In this document: positions 20,033 to 33,005 of the stretch, piece by piece
Position numbering within the stretch: the first letter of the stretch is position 1
How the letters are laid out: the number at the start of each line of letters is the position of its first letter
DNA from: Gryganskiella cystojenkinii
Taxonomy: Eukaryota; Mortierellomycota; Mortierellomycetes; Mortierellales; Mortierellaceae
DNA: 36,827 nt
Reading direction: 5' to 3'
NCBI GenBank assembly: GCA_015852425.1
Contig: JAAAIG010000235.1
Coordinates: 3,438-40,264, forward strand
Made by a program: the position numbers and the translations under genes
Notes under the pieces: model-generated
What the model was told of the DNA's origin: nothing
Database searches by the model: none
What the model saw: the letters and a program-made list of their open reading frames with translations, nothing else

Positions 20033-23000
20033 ATGTATTCAACGGCGGAGTCCAGCGGCAGGGGGATCATGCCGGATCAAGAGACTCACGTCCCTCATTA
20101 CTCTGATCACATCGTCACAACACTGCCATCCACAGCCAAGGATCAGTTTACATCCCATTCCAAAAATCGACTGTTACATTCCCGCCAAAAACATCTCACC
20201 GCATCCCTTCCAAGTCAGTTGGATGTCGTAGTCGTCGGTAAAAAAAAAAAAATCTTTATATTTTAGGCCTGACCGCACGCACACCTAAAACTAGTGTCTC
20301 TCGCTGCACGATCGATTGGGCGATAAAGTCCGCCGACCTTTTTATGAGATCTATCTGACCGCCTTCCCCACTTTTCTTTTCGAATTGATTCACCTCCCCC
20401 TCCCCACCGAACCATCAACCAAATCACAACAGGCAACGGACCCGCCGGGATCTTGATCTCGTTGCTGCTTAATGGCTATGAACCTTATTATTATGCAGAG
20501 CCTTCTCGGCCGCATCCGGACCCGATCTTGCATAGCATGCTAGCACCGACCTCGTTGGAGGGCTGCAGACCAAAGTCGATGCTTAAACAGGTAACGAGCT
20601 ATCCATTTTTCTCTCTCTTTCTTCTTCACATTTCTCTCACTCTCTCTGGACAAACAAAATGGATCACGGCGTTCGTCGGGATGTGTGTGCAGAGGCAGAC
20701 GGCGTGATCTGGCAAGTGCTCAATTCCCTCCCTCTGCGTCCGCAATCTCAGAAGATGGAGGGTCTTCCAATCAAAGTTACACATGTTTGTGTTATTTTGT
20801 TTTGATATTCTTCGCAGGCTTGAGCTTTGACATTGGGGAAAGAGTTGCAGTGGAGGGTGAAAAAGTACAAAAAGAGTACTTTGATTTGAAATTGAACCCG
20901 TGAAAAAAGAAAATGGTGTCGACTCGACAATGTTGAGCATCCACCCCCTGCCCCCCCTTGCCGTTGAACAATGCGACAAGAAAAGAAAAATCACTAGAGA
21001 GGAGTGTGTTTTTCTTTCTGTTTTGATCGCCTCCTTGTTTTTTCATTACTTTTAGTTTCTTCGAGTTCGAGTACCCTGTTTTCTTTTCAGAGATACACAC
21101 ATATACAGCACCATCACAGGACTTTTTCCACCCCTAACCTTGTGTTCCTTCCTTTGCGAAAAGATGCGCACGGGGTAAAACAGACGAAAATGAGGGTGAA
21201 GATGCGATCTTGTTCAAATTTTTGGGATGATGTTTTTTGCGATGGTGACGACATATCGCGCGTTTTCCTAGATGAGATCAGCTCTTCGGAGAAATAGAGA
21301 GACTACTTTGAGCAAGTAACCATTGACTATTGACCATCGGAAATTGTTGGATCAGAGATGAACGACTGGTGGGACAGCAATTGAGGATGACACCATATGA
21401 TATCAATCAACGTGAGCATTTTTTGATCGCCACTTTACAACTTGATATCCAAAAGGGGAGATTTCGAACCATATCTCATTTGACCTTTTAGTCAACTCAA
21501 CTATCCCAGCCCCATCCACTCATCCATCTACCCAAAGACTCGACTGACCAACTCTATCGTGCTTCATAGGACTTTGCACAACTCACGAACCATATCCAAC
21601 ACCAGCTGGCAGAGGCCGGACGTGATGCGAACCCGATCAGTGCCATGTTCGATTCTCTCGCTCACCCGCATTTGGATACCCATCGAGGCGAATACCCATC
21701 GTTTCTGCAATGGAAACATCCCGTCTTTCCTCATTCCCTCAACGAGAACACGAAAGCATGTACCAACAGTCCACCGCCCACTCCGACATTCAAACGTGTA
21801 ACAACGACCACAGCTCAGGACGCAACTACTGCGCAGTCTACCACTGCGCGATCACACATGGTCTTGGGACGAGGTGCTGTCGGTGGTATCTGGGCAGACA
21901 TGGAACAGGATCATAATCAGACACTCAGGTACGAAGAATCGAACAGTTTACTGCCTTTTTTTTTCTTTCTTTCTTCAACACTCCTAAGATTACTAACACT
22001 GATACTGTGTTACCGATAACCTCCTATCTCTTTCTTCTACAAAAAAAAAAAACGCTCCCAGTTACAACGAGCATATGGAACTGCCTCTGTACCCATTTTC
22101 AAAGTTTATGGACGAGCACCCAGAGTACGACCAGGACCTGGAACGACCCCTTCGATCCGCAGTCTCGGCCTACTACAAGACTTATGTTCAACGGATGGAG
22201 ATCCAGTCCAACTTTTCAGAATATACCACTGTCACGGGGATCTTTCATCTCAAGGATCTTCCTGGACACTGCTGTTGCGCTCTCGACCCTCAGATGGACT
22301 CTGTTACTAGAATGGACATTGGGCAGGAGAATCAACGGCGGCAGCGACTAGGCTTGGGACCTTGCTCGAGTTGTTCTCGGTACCGATACGCAGTCTTGGG
22401 TCATATCGATTCTCACTCGAGTCCGTCTACTACAGCAGGAGGAGGTGGAGGACGAGGAGGAAAGCGGAGGCGGGTCAAATTTCTGATGCGATGCAAGACC
22501 GTGATCCTGGCGACGGGCACCTTTGACCAACCCAAGAAGTTGCAGGCTGTGAGTTTACATCCTTGTCTGCCCCCTCCAAGTTCACCCTCGACAATGACGA
22601 TTCAACAGACGTTTCATGATACCCGACAATTGGAGGAATGGATGAAGCGCCACGACGGTTATACCCAAGGTCACCCTACCGTCAGTGCAGTGTCGCCACC
22701 ACCATCACCATCACCTTCTTCAGATGACGCTACCTCGTCTTCACCATCGCCACCTGCGAACTCGGCATCCTCTATCGGTTCACCCTCCATGTCGAAATCA
22801 AGCTTAACAAAACCACCGCAGACCACCCCTCGTCCGATCGTGATCGTCGGCACAGGACTCTCAGCTGCAGATGCGATCCTTTTGATCCAAGAGAAGCAAC
22901 CGTGGCGACGCGTGATCCATATCTACAAACATTTCACGAGCTCTGAGCCCTCACCACTCAAGCGATGCCATCGGGACGTCTACCCAGAGTATGCCTCGAT

Positions 23001-24957
23001 CTGGATGCGGATGCGGAAATGTGCGACGCTCAAAAACTCGGTTCAGTGTTATCAGAAACCCGTCGTCGGCCCTGATGGTGTCCCAACGTGTACACCCCAG
23101 ATTTTTGGAGACCTAGCGAGCGCGACTACAAACTGCGAGCAGTGCAAGCTTGTTCAGGCGGAATCAACCAAAAATGAGCAGATCGAGGATAGAGAATGCA
23201 GCAAGGAGGGCATTGTTAAGGATGATGAATGTCTCGCCAAGGCACCATTGCCACTCTGTTCCGCTTGCTCGTACAGAGGACTGCCGGACGCCTCCGTCTC
23301 TAGTTGGAATCCACTCACGGGTGAGATTGTCATTATCCTGAGTCATGGTGTCGTGATCAAGGAGATGGTCGCCGCTGTCGGTGTCTTTATCGGGAAGGAG
23401 GTCCATATGGGCTTTCTCAAGGGATCCCTGGCAGAGGAGATGTTGTCGACACCCGAGGATTCTGACTTCTCGGGTGGTGCGGCGACGTATTCTTCACCTC
23501 CAACTATGGCCGCAAGTACCTTTGATGCCAATCCTAGTTTGAGGAGACGACTTGGAGGGTCTACGACGAGACGGAGGAGAGGTAGTGCGGATTCAAGGGA
23601 TCTCGCAGTGAACATGCTGACACCACCGTGTACCCCACCGAGATCACCACAGTTGAGACCAAAAGAGAAAAAGTCTTTCTGGATGAACCCTTGTCAGCTT
23701 CTGCAAGATGCTCTCGAGGACAAGGTTTTGGATCCTGAGGTGCATACCCTTGTGGAGATCCAAGGGTCTGTCAAGGAGAAAGCAGCCGAGATTGAAGCTT
23801 GCACCGAGAACGAGACTGTTGATCTCTCGGGCGAGAGCGAAGGATCCAAGGAAGAATCGTCAGAGTCTGACGAATCGTCAGAGGAAGAAAAAGTCGAGCA
23901 GCATCAAGTGCTGACGTTGCTCCGACCTCTGGTCTCCGACATGTACAACTTCCGAATCATTCCTTCCCACGTCGCTTCGGTTCAGGGTTCAGGATCGAGG
24001 ATGCCCTTGAACGATCATGCCGCAGGAGGCCCGTCGCCGGCATCTTCATCTGGCATGGCAACTCCTTTGGGATCTGCAGTTGCATACCCGACCAAGGTCA
24101 AGAAGTGCACCCGGTTACCTTGTTACCCGATCAGGACCTCGGAGTGCTCCTCAACTACAACAAAGAGTACTCTACAGTTACCTTCTGATGAAACTTGCAC
24201 TCCCGCACTTTCTTCGACGGTCGCTGGATCTTTCACTGAATCTGCAGCTGCCAAAGATTCGTCTCTGGATTTTGCAGAAGAACAGTTGGAGGTCGAGTCT
24301 CCTTTGTCCGGGAAGGCAAAGTCGATCCTCTCCAAGAAATCAGCTTGTCTGTCAATGCCGTGCTCGCCTCTCCTGCGATCTTGTCGAACCGTCTGCCCAT
24401 CGATCGCCGCACCGCCGCTGTTGACGCTTTGTTCAGCTGCGGCCACGAGTGCGCTGACGAACTGTCTTCAGACCCTGACGGCCGCGACCCGTCGATCTCC
24501 GTCCTCGTCATCTGGTGACGTGGACAGAACGAAGGAGGCTACGGAGGAAGAAGTGAGCCAGCCACCATTGTCAGCCTCGGCGTCGACTTGTTCCTTGTCT
24601 TTGTCCCTGTCTTCGAACTCGAAATCTGGCAAATCCTCCTGTGCATCTTCGGTCTGTTCGATGCCTTTGGGAGATCTCAAGGACGAGCATGGCGAGGACA
24701 ATGACGCAGACATGATGTACTCTGCAGATGAATGCGACGACGACGACGACGAGTACGAGGACGCCCAAGAGGTAGATTGTGAGGGAAACTTGTTGGTGGC
24801 CCCGTCTTGCACACCGTCCCTGTACCCTCGGATGGATCAATCGATTTATGCCGCGGGTGCGATCACTGGTTCGAAATTCGTCCGTTATGTTCTCGGAAAC
24901 GGCATCGCTGTCGTTGCGGATATTCTCAAGCATGAAGAGCTCGAAGCTAACATGTAA
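20033..24957 (+). CDS. OSGIN-like FAD/NAD(P)-binding oxidoreductase, expanded
   Basis: Exons 20033-20237, 20433-20590, 21570-21928, 22062-24957; 3618 nt, 1205 aa, phases 1, 0 and 2. The N-terminal dinucleotide site is VVVVGNGPAG (residues ~65-74), followed by HPDPILHSML and a segment (NPISAMFDSL, YPSFLQWK) that aligns with animal OSGIN1/2. LGRGAVGGIWADM resembles the flavin-monooxygenase GxWxxM region, VILATGTFD (~388-396) the ATG motif, and PIVIVGTGLSAADAIL (~499-514) the second Rossmann site. The C terminus (YAAGAITGSKFVRYVLGNGI) also matches OSGIN ends. Animal OSGINs are about 500 aa; here Ser-rich and acidic insertions (~730-1150) more than double the length. The likely role is redox or growth control; the reaction is unknown. 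Intron 2 is 978 nt. A further 60-nt GT-AG segment (22549-22608) inside exon 4 may be spliced without changing frame. Confidence 0.85.
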
Positions 24958-25038
24958 AGATGATAGAAAACATACATGAGCTTCCTGCCTATTTAACCTC
25001 TCAAACTTGTATATTATACCCTTCCACTCCCCCCTCAA

Positions 25039-25044
25039 AATAAA
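25039..25044 (+). terminator. Poly(A) signal of the OSGIN-like gene
   Basis: AATAAA 82 nt after the stop codon, in the 259-bp convergent interval shared with ARG8. Confidence 0.55.
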
Positions 25045-25216
25045 ATATCCTCACTTGAGAAAGCAAAAAAAAGGTCTTCTCTGGTCTGTATTAAGTATTG
25101 TTTTTTTCGAGATTCTAGAGTGGTTTAAAATAAAAGAAGGGCAAAGCAAACAGGATCTAAGATTTGGGTGAAAAAACAAAGGGCTGGAAAGGGTACTAGT
25201 TTTTTTTTCATCTGTT

Positions 25217-27134
<1,918 letters not shown>

Positions 27135-27251
27135 GGTAATGTGATGAATGTTTGGTTGGGGAATGATGAAGCAAAAGAAAAAAGGTAAAAGAAATAAAGG
27201 CTCGGTTGCTATCTTCCGCAGATCCCCTTCCAGTCCCCTTTCTCCTCATTT

Positions 27252-27258
27252 TGAGTCA
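27252..27258. promoter_or_regulatory. Gcn4/CPC1-type site TGAGTCA upstream of ARG8
   Basis: A perfect heptamer (TGACTCA on the other strand) about 120 bp upstream of the ARG8 start, in the 261-bp interval between ARG8 and the upstream kelch gene. An inverted CCAAT box lies just behind it (27271-27275). In yeasts and moulds arginine genes are activated through this site in general amino-acid control; its use here is inference. Confidence 0.6.
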
Positions 27259-27395
27259 CCCTGAATGAATCCAATGGACCAGGCGCGTGGGAAGTTCAAA
27301 GAGTGACTGCCTTGTCGTGAAAACAAGATTTTGAGCCATTTTTTGTGTGGGGGTATACTTATTTTACTTCAGTTTGACTACATAAACCAGCTACC

Positions 27396-29582
27396 TCAGG
27401 TTTGCGCAGAAGGTGCTGGGGAGGAGGAAATAGAAGGGTCGGTATGTGGTTGTGGATGTGGGTCTAAGTGATACTGAGAAAGAGCGCCCTCTGCCTCAGG
27501 AACAAGTGTGCTTGATGGGGAAGAAGGTCCCTCCACTTCCTCCTCGACTTGACAACCATCTTGATCTCCTCTTCGGGATTGACCACGCAATTGGTACCCC
27601 TGGTCTTCAATCTCTTTTGACTCTTGGACCATAGGCTCTTCTTGTTCTTGCTGACGTTGCTGTTGCTCTACTCGCAAGATTTCTTGATCTCGAGCCTCTG
27701 GCTTGTTAGAACCAGCTGCGACACGAGTTCCTTTACGTTTTCTCTCTCGTCGCGGTCTTGGACTCCTACTCTCACTGCTACCACCGCTAGCACTGGCGCT
27801 CCCACTCGCAGCAGACCCGCTGTGCCGGCGTGACCTCCTAGAGGAAGAAACAGACCTCAGCTCGATACTGTCATCCTTTTCCGACATTTTACTCCTCTGT
27901 CTCCGTCGGCTTTGTTGCCGCTTCTGTCGACCATCGGGTTTGAGGCCTGCTTCGAGATTCGCGGCCGTAATTGCCGCCGCATGTTTGTTCCTCCGCCACC
28001 GAATCACTAATCCAGCAATGATCGCGCCACAGACCACGACAACGGTCAGAGATAAACCGACCTTGACCCAGACCGAGATACGGCCAGGAACCCAATACCG
28101 ATTAGTCCAGAACCAGTTGCGCGTATGGATCACCGACAGTGGCTGAGGTTGTGCAACTCCAGTTCCGTTCATTCCTAAATAAATAATAATAAAAAAAATC
28201 ATGTATGAAAAAAAAGAAAGATAAAATCGAGTTAGATTGATGTCCGTAGTTGACGCGATTGTTATGCACACAAAAATAAAATGCACACACACACACAAAA
28301 AACTCCTATCGTCCATACCTCCAAAAACAAAGATTTGGCCAAAGTTGGCCATTTGACAACTGTGTCCTTTGATCCCACCGGAGGGGAGACCACCAATGCT
28401 TCGTTGGAACCAAGTCCAGTTCCTCGTGTCCAAGATCCAAGCGTCTCTCATGGCTCCTTGATTGGCGCCGCTACCAGAGGGGTTTTCACCGCCCATCATG
28501 AATACGTTCCCGTCTGGCAAGACCACGGTGCATGGCATGAATCTTGATGGAGGCATAGTAGGACCAGCCCCTATTGAAGCAGTGGGGTTTTGGACGGCTT
28601 TGATCTGGGTAGCATTGGGGGCGACGGTTGAACTTGAGAGAACAGCGGAAGAGTCGAGGGTATAAAGGGTATCAAATGTGGCACAGTGAACAGGTTGACC
28701 CTGAGCATTGACCTGATCACATCCGCCCATGATCAGAGTCGAGTTTTGTCCTGGGAGAGAGACGACAATGGGTGCATACAAGGTCGGAACAGATTTGAGA
28801 AGCCCCGAATACGTCCAAGTGAACTTGTTGGCGTTCGTATCCAAGATCGAGAGAGTATTGGTCAGGTTCAAATTGCCATCCATTCCTCCAAACTGGAGGA
28901 CCATCCCTGTTGTCGAATCGAGGGTCATACCCGGTGACAAGAGTTGGAAGGTTGTTGGTGATGTCGAGTTGTCCTTGCTGTCCGTACTGTTGTTGTTTAT
29001 GTTGAGAGGCGAGTTGCTGGGAAGATCAGGCCCCCGAGTCCAGGTACCAGCTGCGGTATCAAAGATAGTCACTGGTGAGGATCCTATTTGGTTACTGTTG
29101 CGAGTTCCTCCGAGGATGAATCTTGATCCATCCTGACTCGTCGTCCCTGGTGCCATGGACGTGGCGAAGGTTGCCGGTAGGAATTGCCATGGCATGCTGT
29201 TGTCAGCTCGAAACGCTGTTGAAAAGGGCAAGGACGCGAATTGAGACGAGTATGAGGAAGAACTCGAAGAGTCGGAGGTGTTGCCACCACAGACAAAGAG
29301 CCTGTTCCCGATGATAGCCGTGGTCGCATAGTTCACGGATTGGAATGACGGTGAAGAAGAAGAGTTGGAAGGCGGCGCGGCGGTTGTGTTCGATATGCAG
29401 GTTAGGAGTACGAGCGCAGTTGTAGCGATAACCGAGAGTTTTGAGAGGCAACGCCATTGATGGATGTGAAAGTGAAGCTGTGAAGGTGACGGTACCGTTG
29501 TTGATCCCAATGGTGATGTAGGGATGTTGTGGTCGTAAGAGAGTGAGTGTCTCCTTCGCTGTGAGGATTCGATCATCGTCAT
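27396..29582 (-). CDS. Kelch-repeat single-pass membrane protein
   Basis: Exons 29582-28319 and 28174-27396; 2043 nt, 680 aa. A hydrophobic segment at residues ~46-64 (KLSVIATTALVLLTCISN) is a signal peptide or anchor. The extracellular part (~75-425) carries kelch blades, seen as repeated hydrophobic-GG motifs with a later W: LFVCGGN, FILGGTRN, VLQFGGMDG, LIMGGCD, VFMMGGEN, IFVFGG, and pairs such as FDTAAGTWTRGPDLP. It is Asn/Ser-rich with many N-glycosylation sequons. After RYWVPGRISVW comes a membrane helix (~459-482, VGLSLTVVVVCGAIIAGLVI), then a basic, Ser- and Glu/Gln-rich cytoplasmic tail. Its ligand is unknown; a cell-surface receptor or adhesion role is inference. The 144-nt intron (28318-28175, branch CTAAC) is in frame and free of stops. 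Confidence 0.85.
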   Translation of the reverse strand: MTMIESSQRRRHSLSYDHNIPTSPLGSTTVPSPSQLHFHIHQWRCLSKLSVIATTALVLLTCISNTTAAPPSNSSSSPSFQSVNYATTAIIGNRLFVCGGNTSDSSSSSSYSSQFASLPFSTAFRADNSMPWQFLPATFATSMAPGTTSQDGSRFILGGTRNSNQIGSSPVTIFDTAAGTWTRGPDLPSNSPLNINNNSTDSKDNSTSPTTFQLLSPGMTLDSTTGMVLQFGGMDGNLNLTNTLSILDTNANKFTWTYSGLLKSVPTLYAPIVVSLPGQNSTLIMGGCDQVNAQGQPVHCATFDTLYTLDSSAVLSSSTVAPNATQIKAVQNPTASIGAGPTMPPSRFMPCTVVLPDGNVFMMGGENPSGSGANQGAMRDAWILDTRNWTWFQRSIGGLPSGGIKGHSCQMANFGQIFVFGGMDDRSFLCVCVHFIFVCITIASTTDINLTRFYLSFFSYMIFFIIIYLGMNGTGVAQPQPLSVIHTRNWFWTNRYWVPGRISVWVKVGLSLTVVVVCGAIIAGLVIRWRRNKHAAAITAANLEAGLKPDGRQKRQQSRRRQRSKMSEKDDSIELRSVSSSRRSRRHSGSAASGSASASGGSSESRSPRPRRERKRKGTRVAAGSNKPEARDQEILRVEQQQRQQEQEEPMVQESKEIEDQGYQLRGQSRRGDQDGCQVEEEVEGPSSPSSTLVPEAEGALSQYHLDPHPQPHTDPSISSSPAPSAQT

Positions 29583-31278
29583 TATTTGTCGAATCGACTA
29601 CTATATGCGGTTTGCGTGTTTATGTAAAAGGTGTTGTCGATATAGCTTTATGAAAGGTCGAGGGTGCAAATGAAAGATGAAGACGTTGGTGCCCTGAAAT
29701 TGGTCGAAGGAGAGGGGGTTTTTTTGCTGCAACAGTGCAGGTCTGTCTTGCATCAATTAATCAGATTACTGACGATAGAAAGAACAAAGAACAACACAAA
29801 AAAAGAGGCTTAATGTTGTCCCTCCTCCAGTTCAAAGTCAGTTCGTCAGAGCCGGCTCTTGAGGTTGCCGAGAAAGCAGAGCTTTGGGAAGGGTGTTTTG
29901 GTACAGGGTGTAAGGGATAGTGTGTTCGCTGACAAAGACAAAGGCGTTATTTGTACTGAAGGCCCTGCAACGGGTGAAGGGGGAGCAAGACTGGGGTGTT
30001 TGTGCAAACAGGAAAGAGGAGTGAGATATAGCGGGAGAGAGAGAGGAGGGAGTGGGTGAGAGGAATTCCAAGAGGGGATGACTGTGTGACGAAAATAGAG
30101 ACTGATGAAAAGAGATGATGCGGAAGAAGAGAGAGAGAGAGGAGAGATGGACGACAATGATGTCGGCAGGGATGATGATTTGTTTGAATGAATGCAGAAA
30201 AAAAAAGAAGGGCACACAAGAAAAAGAACCAAAGAGGGAAAGACGAACTGAACTGTCTGCCGGTTTGTATTGTCGGTGAACCAAAAAAAAAAAAAAAAAG
30301 TTGGTCGGTTGTTTCCCCTGGTAAAAAATTGCCCTCATCTCGCAATTGAACCCGATAACAAAAACGTTGGACGGGGGGGGGGGAAAGGCAAGCCCCAATC
30401 GAATGCCCGTTCTTCACGGCCACCTGTGGTCGTTGGTCTGTTTATTTCTCTCAGGACCTTGCTTCTGCGTTCGTAAAAAAGATTGCACACAACACAAAAA
30501 TTGACCTTTCGTCTCTTTTCGTGCAACAAAAAGTGCTCTCTGACCCAACTTTTTTCCTTCTTTATTTTCGCCTTCTCTTGATGTCCCACATTCGATACCG
30601 AGAATCGAACTTGTCCTTCTTGGGAATATGTGAGCACCTTGAAACAAGAAATCAACACACGGGCGGACAAAAAATCGATTCACTCGCTCCAGCCTGGGCT
30701 GCTCATGGTCCACAACGCCCCTCCACCTTCACCCTTCACCAAGTTCCCACACATAGGATTTAGATTGGTCACTACGGTATCGCATCTCATTTCTCTTCTT
30801 TAAATTGTCTCAATGCCTTACACGGCGTAAAAGTTCTATTTTTTTTTTTTTTTGATGAGCATAATCTCTCACCCCCCCCTTTTGGAAATGTTCGTCCTCT
30901 TCCTCTTCATCGTGGATCTCGAAAACGGTTTGTCCAGTTTCTCGGAGTAGAAATTTGGATCATGTCCAGGTGGGAGTATATTTCCTCGGCTCGAATTAAA
31001 GAGGAGGACGATGCATAGTCGGGTTCAGTGCGTCGGTTTGCGCGCATAAAAAATTGAGAATCTATTTGCAAGAATAAAAACCAAAAATGGACTCATCAGC
31101 CATTTGGCCTAATTAATCAAGTTCATCATTTTCTTTTCATGCTGACGAATTCATTGTCACCGTCGTTTCGAACAGTCGCCGTAAAAATTGAGCCTTATTA
31201 GGTTGGAGGTGAGGGGGCAAAGGTTCGAGGTAACCTGGCCCGTTATTGGTCCCAAAAAGAAGACTTATTTGACGATAG

Positions 31279-31512
31279 GGTTTTGATGATAGCGGGGAAG
31301 GGAGGGTCAGGTCAAGTGTTGAAGATAGTCACCATGGCCACCCCGGCAGAAGTCGAGGAGAACGCTCGAAAATTGAGGAGCTTCCTGACCCTGATGTTGT
31401 TGCTTCTGTTGCTTCTGTTGCTTCCATCGCTACTGTTTCTGTCGATCTTGAGATGGGCCACAAAAGTCAGAAATTAAGCATGGGGGAAGAGGAGGCTGGT
31501 AGAGACTGGTAA
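31279..31512 (+). other. Weak coding-like open frame, possible terminal exon
   Basis: A frame opens after an in-frame TAG that could be a splice acceptor (GACGATAG|GG) and reads 77 residues of mixed composition, including a Val-Ala-Ser triplet repeat (VASVASVAS) and an end MGEEEAGRDW, stop TAA. An overlapping frame starts at a strong ATG context (ACCATGG, 31334) and encodes a Leu-rich 47-residue peptide. No upstream exon or family can be identified. An AATAAA lies at 31898-31903. Confidence 0.18.
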
Positions 31513-32884
31513 ATAAGAGGAGAGGAGGGGGAGGGGGGAGCGGCGACAACAAAGGACGAACAACAGGGAAATCAGATCAGGCTGTTTTTTGGAACCTGGC
31601 CATGCGCCACTTTGACCGTTGACGAAAACCCAATTGTACTCAGCCATGGAACCATGCGCCACCGCCACCAACTTTTTCTTTCTTCACAATATTCTCCTCC
31701 CCAAAATATAAAGAAGTCTCTTTGTTTTTGCTAATATTGCTCTGGCTACTCTGGTAGTGAACGCTATTGCCATTACCTTAACATGCCACTGGACTCCACT
31801 TCGAAGTGAACAATTCTCCTGCCCTTGCCAGATGCTCATTGCTCAACGCTCTACTTCCGGCTCTCGCCAGCAAACAAAAAAAAAGAAATTACACTGTAAT
31901 AAAGCATAATATCTTACCCCTATCTGCACATGGTAATAGAGACACGGGGCACCGTGAAAGAAGGGAAGGGGTCTCTCCTCTCTTTCCCGAATGCGCGCAA
32001 GTGGAGGCATATGACAGCTACCTTTCTCTTGAACAATTCGGCGAGATCGTAAGACATATTTGCTAACATGCTGCGAGTCAGCAATGATAACACAGTCAGT
32101 AACTAATACCCAGAGTTCTTTCGCCAGTGATCAAGTTCCCACGCAGCCTTGCCTTTGACATACTGTATAGGTATATAGCTTTGCACGCATACGGACCACG
32201 ATCTTCGTATACCCTCGTCTCGTGGTGTCACGTGAATTTGACATGGCTGAACAAGGATCTCTCAAGAACGTCGATAATCGATCTTCTTCATGCACGAAAA
32301 GTAATCAAAGCCGCAGGTGGTAGGTATCAAAATGGTAATTGATTACGGACGTGTGTTTGCTGTGCAGCAGGGGATTGACCAGGTGGCATGTGCGCATAGG
32401 TGATTATCATATGCGAATTACAACTTAAAAGAAGGGTTCCAAATCAGATCGGAGTTCGTCTTCGGTACCCAGGAGGTTCCTCTTATGATGCTACAAAAAA
32501 ATCAGCCAAGAGTTCCCAAAAGCAGGAATATTGAAAAAAGCATGAGGAAGCAAAAAGAAGGACCAAAAATCCAAAAAAGAAATCCTCCTCCAGTCAACAG
32601 AGCCAGCTTGGTCTGAGCGAGCATAAAACCATCATCATCAAGAATAACAAAAAGGATAAGAATAGACGTTTGGTTCCCCCCAAGTAAGAGTTACTTGGTG
32701 GCGAAGACGAACATGACCGGGCTGCGAGGAGAAGAGGGGTCGTTATCATAAGGAAGTGAACGAAAAAGCGTTTTCATGTGACATCATCATCATCATCATA
32801 ATCGTGTCAAATCATGCTCCAAACGCGTTTGGTTCGGTCTTTTCTTTTCCTTTCCTTGGCTCTCTTTTTTTTGTGGTGAACCTG

Positions 32885-32893
32885 CATAAAAGG
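32885..32893 (+). promoter_or_regulatory. TATA-like element and C/T-rich initiator of the Vip1-like gene
   Basis: CATAAAAGG lies about 115 bp before the ATG at 33006 and is followed by a C/T-rich stretch (~32900-32945), a layout typical of a fungal core promoter. Confidence 0.45.
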
Positions 32894-33005
32894 ACAACAC
32901 ATCTCCTTTCTTCTTCTTCCATCCATTCCTTTCCTTTCATTCCATCAACCAACAACACATCCACCCTTTCCCCCACTTTTGTACTCACAAAACACACTTA
33001 ACAAA

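Larger units (their letters stand above)
29583..33005. other. Long gene-poor intergenic region between the kelch and Vip1-like genes
   Basis: About 3.4 kb. Much is polypurine/polypyrimidine or A/T-rich (poly-T at ~30840, poly-A at ~30283, poly-G at ~30370). It contains GA-rich tracts near 30030-30140, which sit upstream of the minus-strand kelch gene, and TCACGTGA at 32228-32235. One weak coding-like frame (31279-31512) is listed separately. I see no tRNA, rRNA or transposon remains. Confidence 0.5.
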
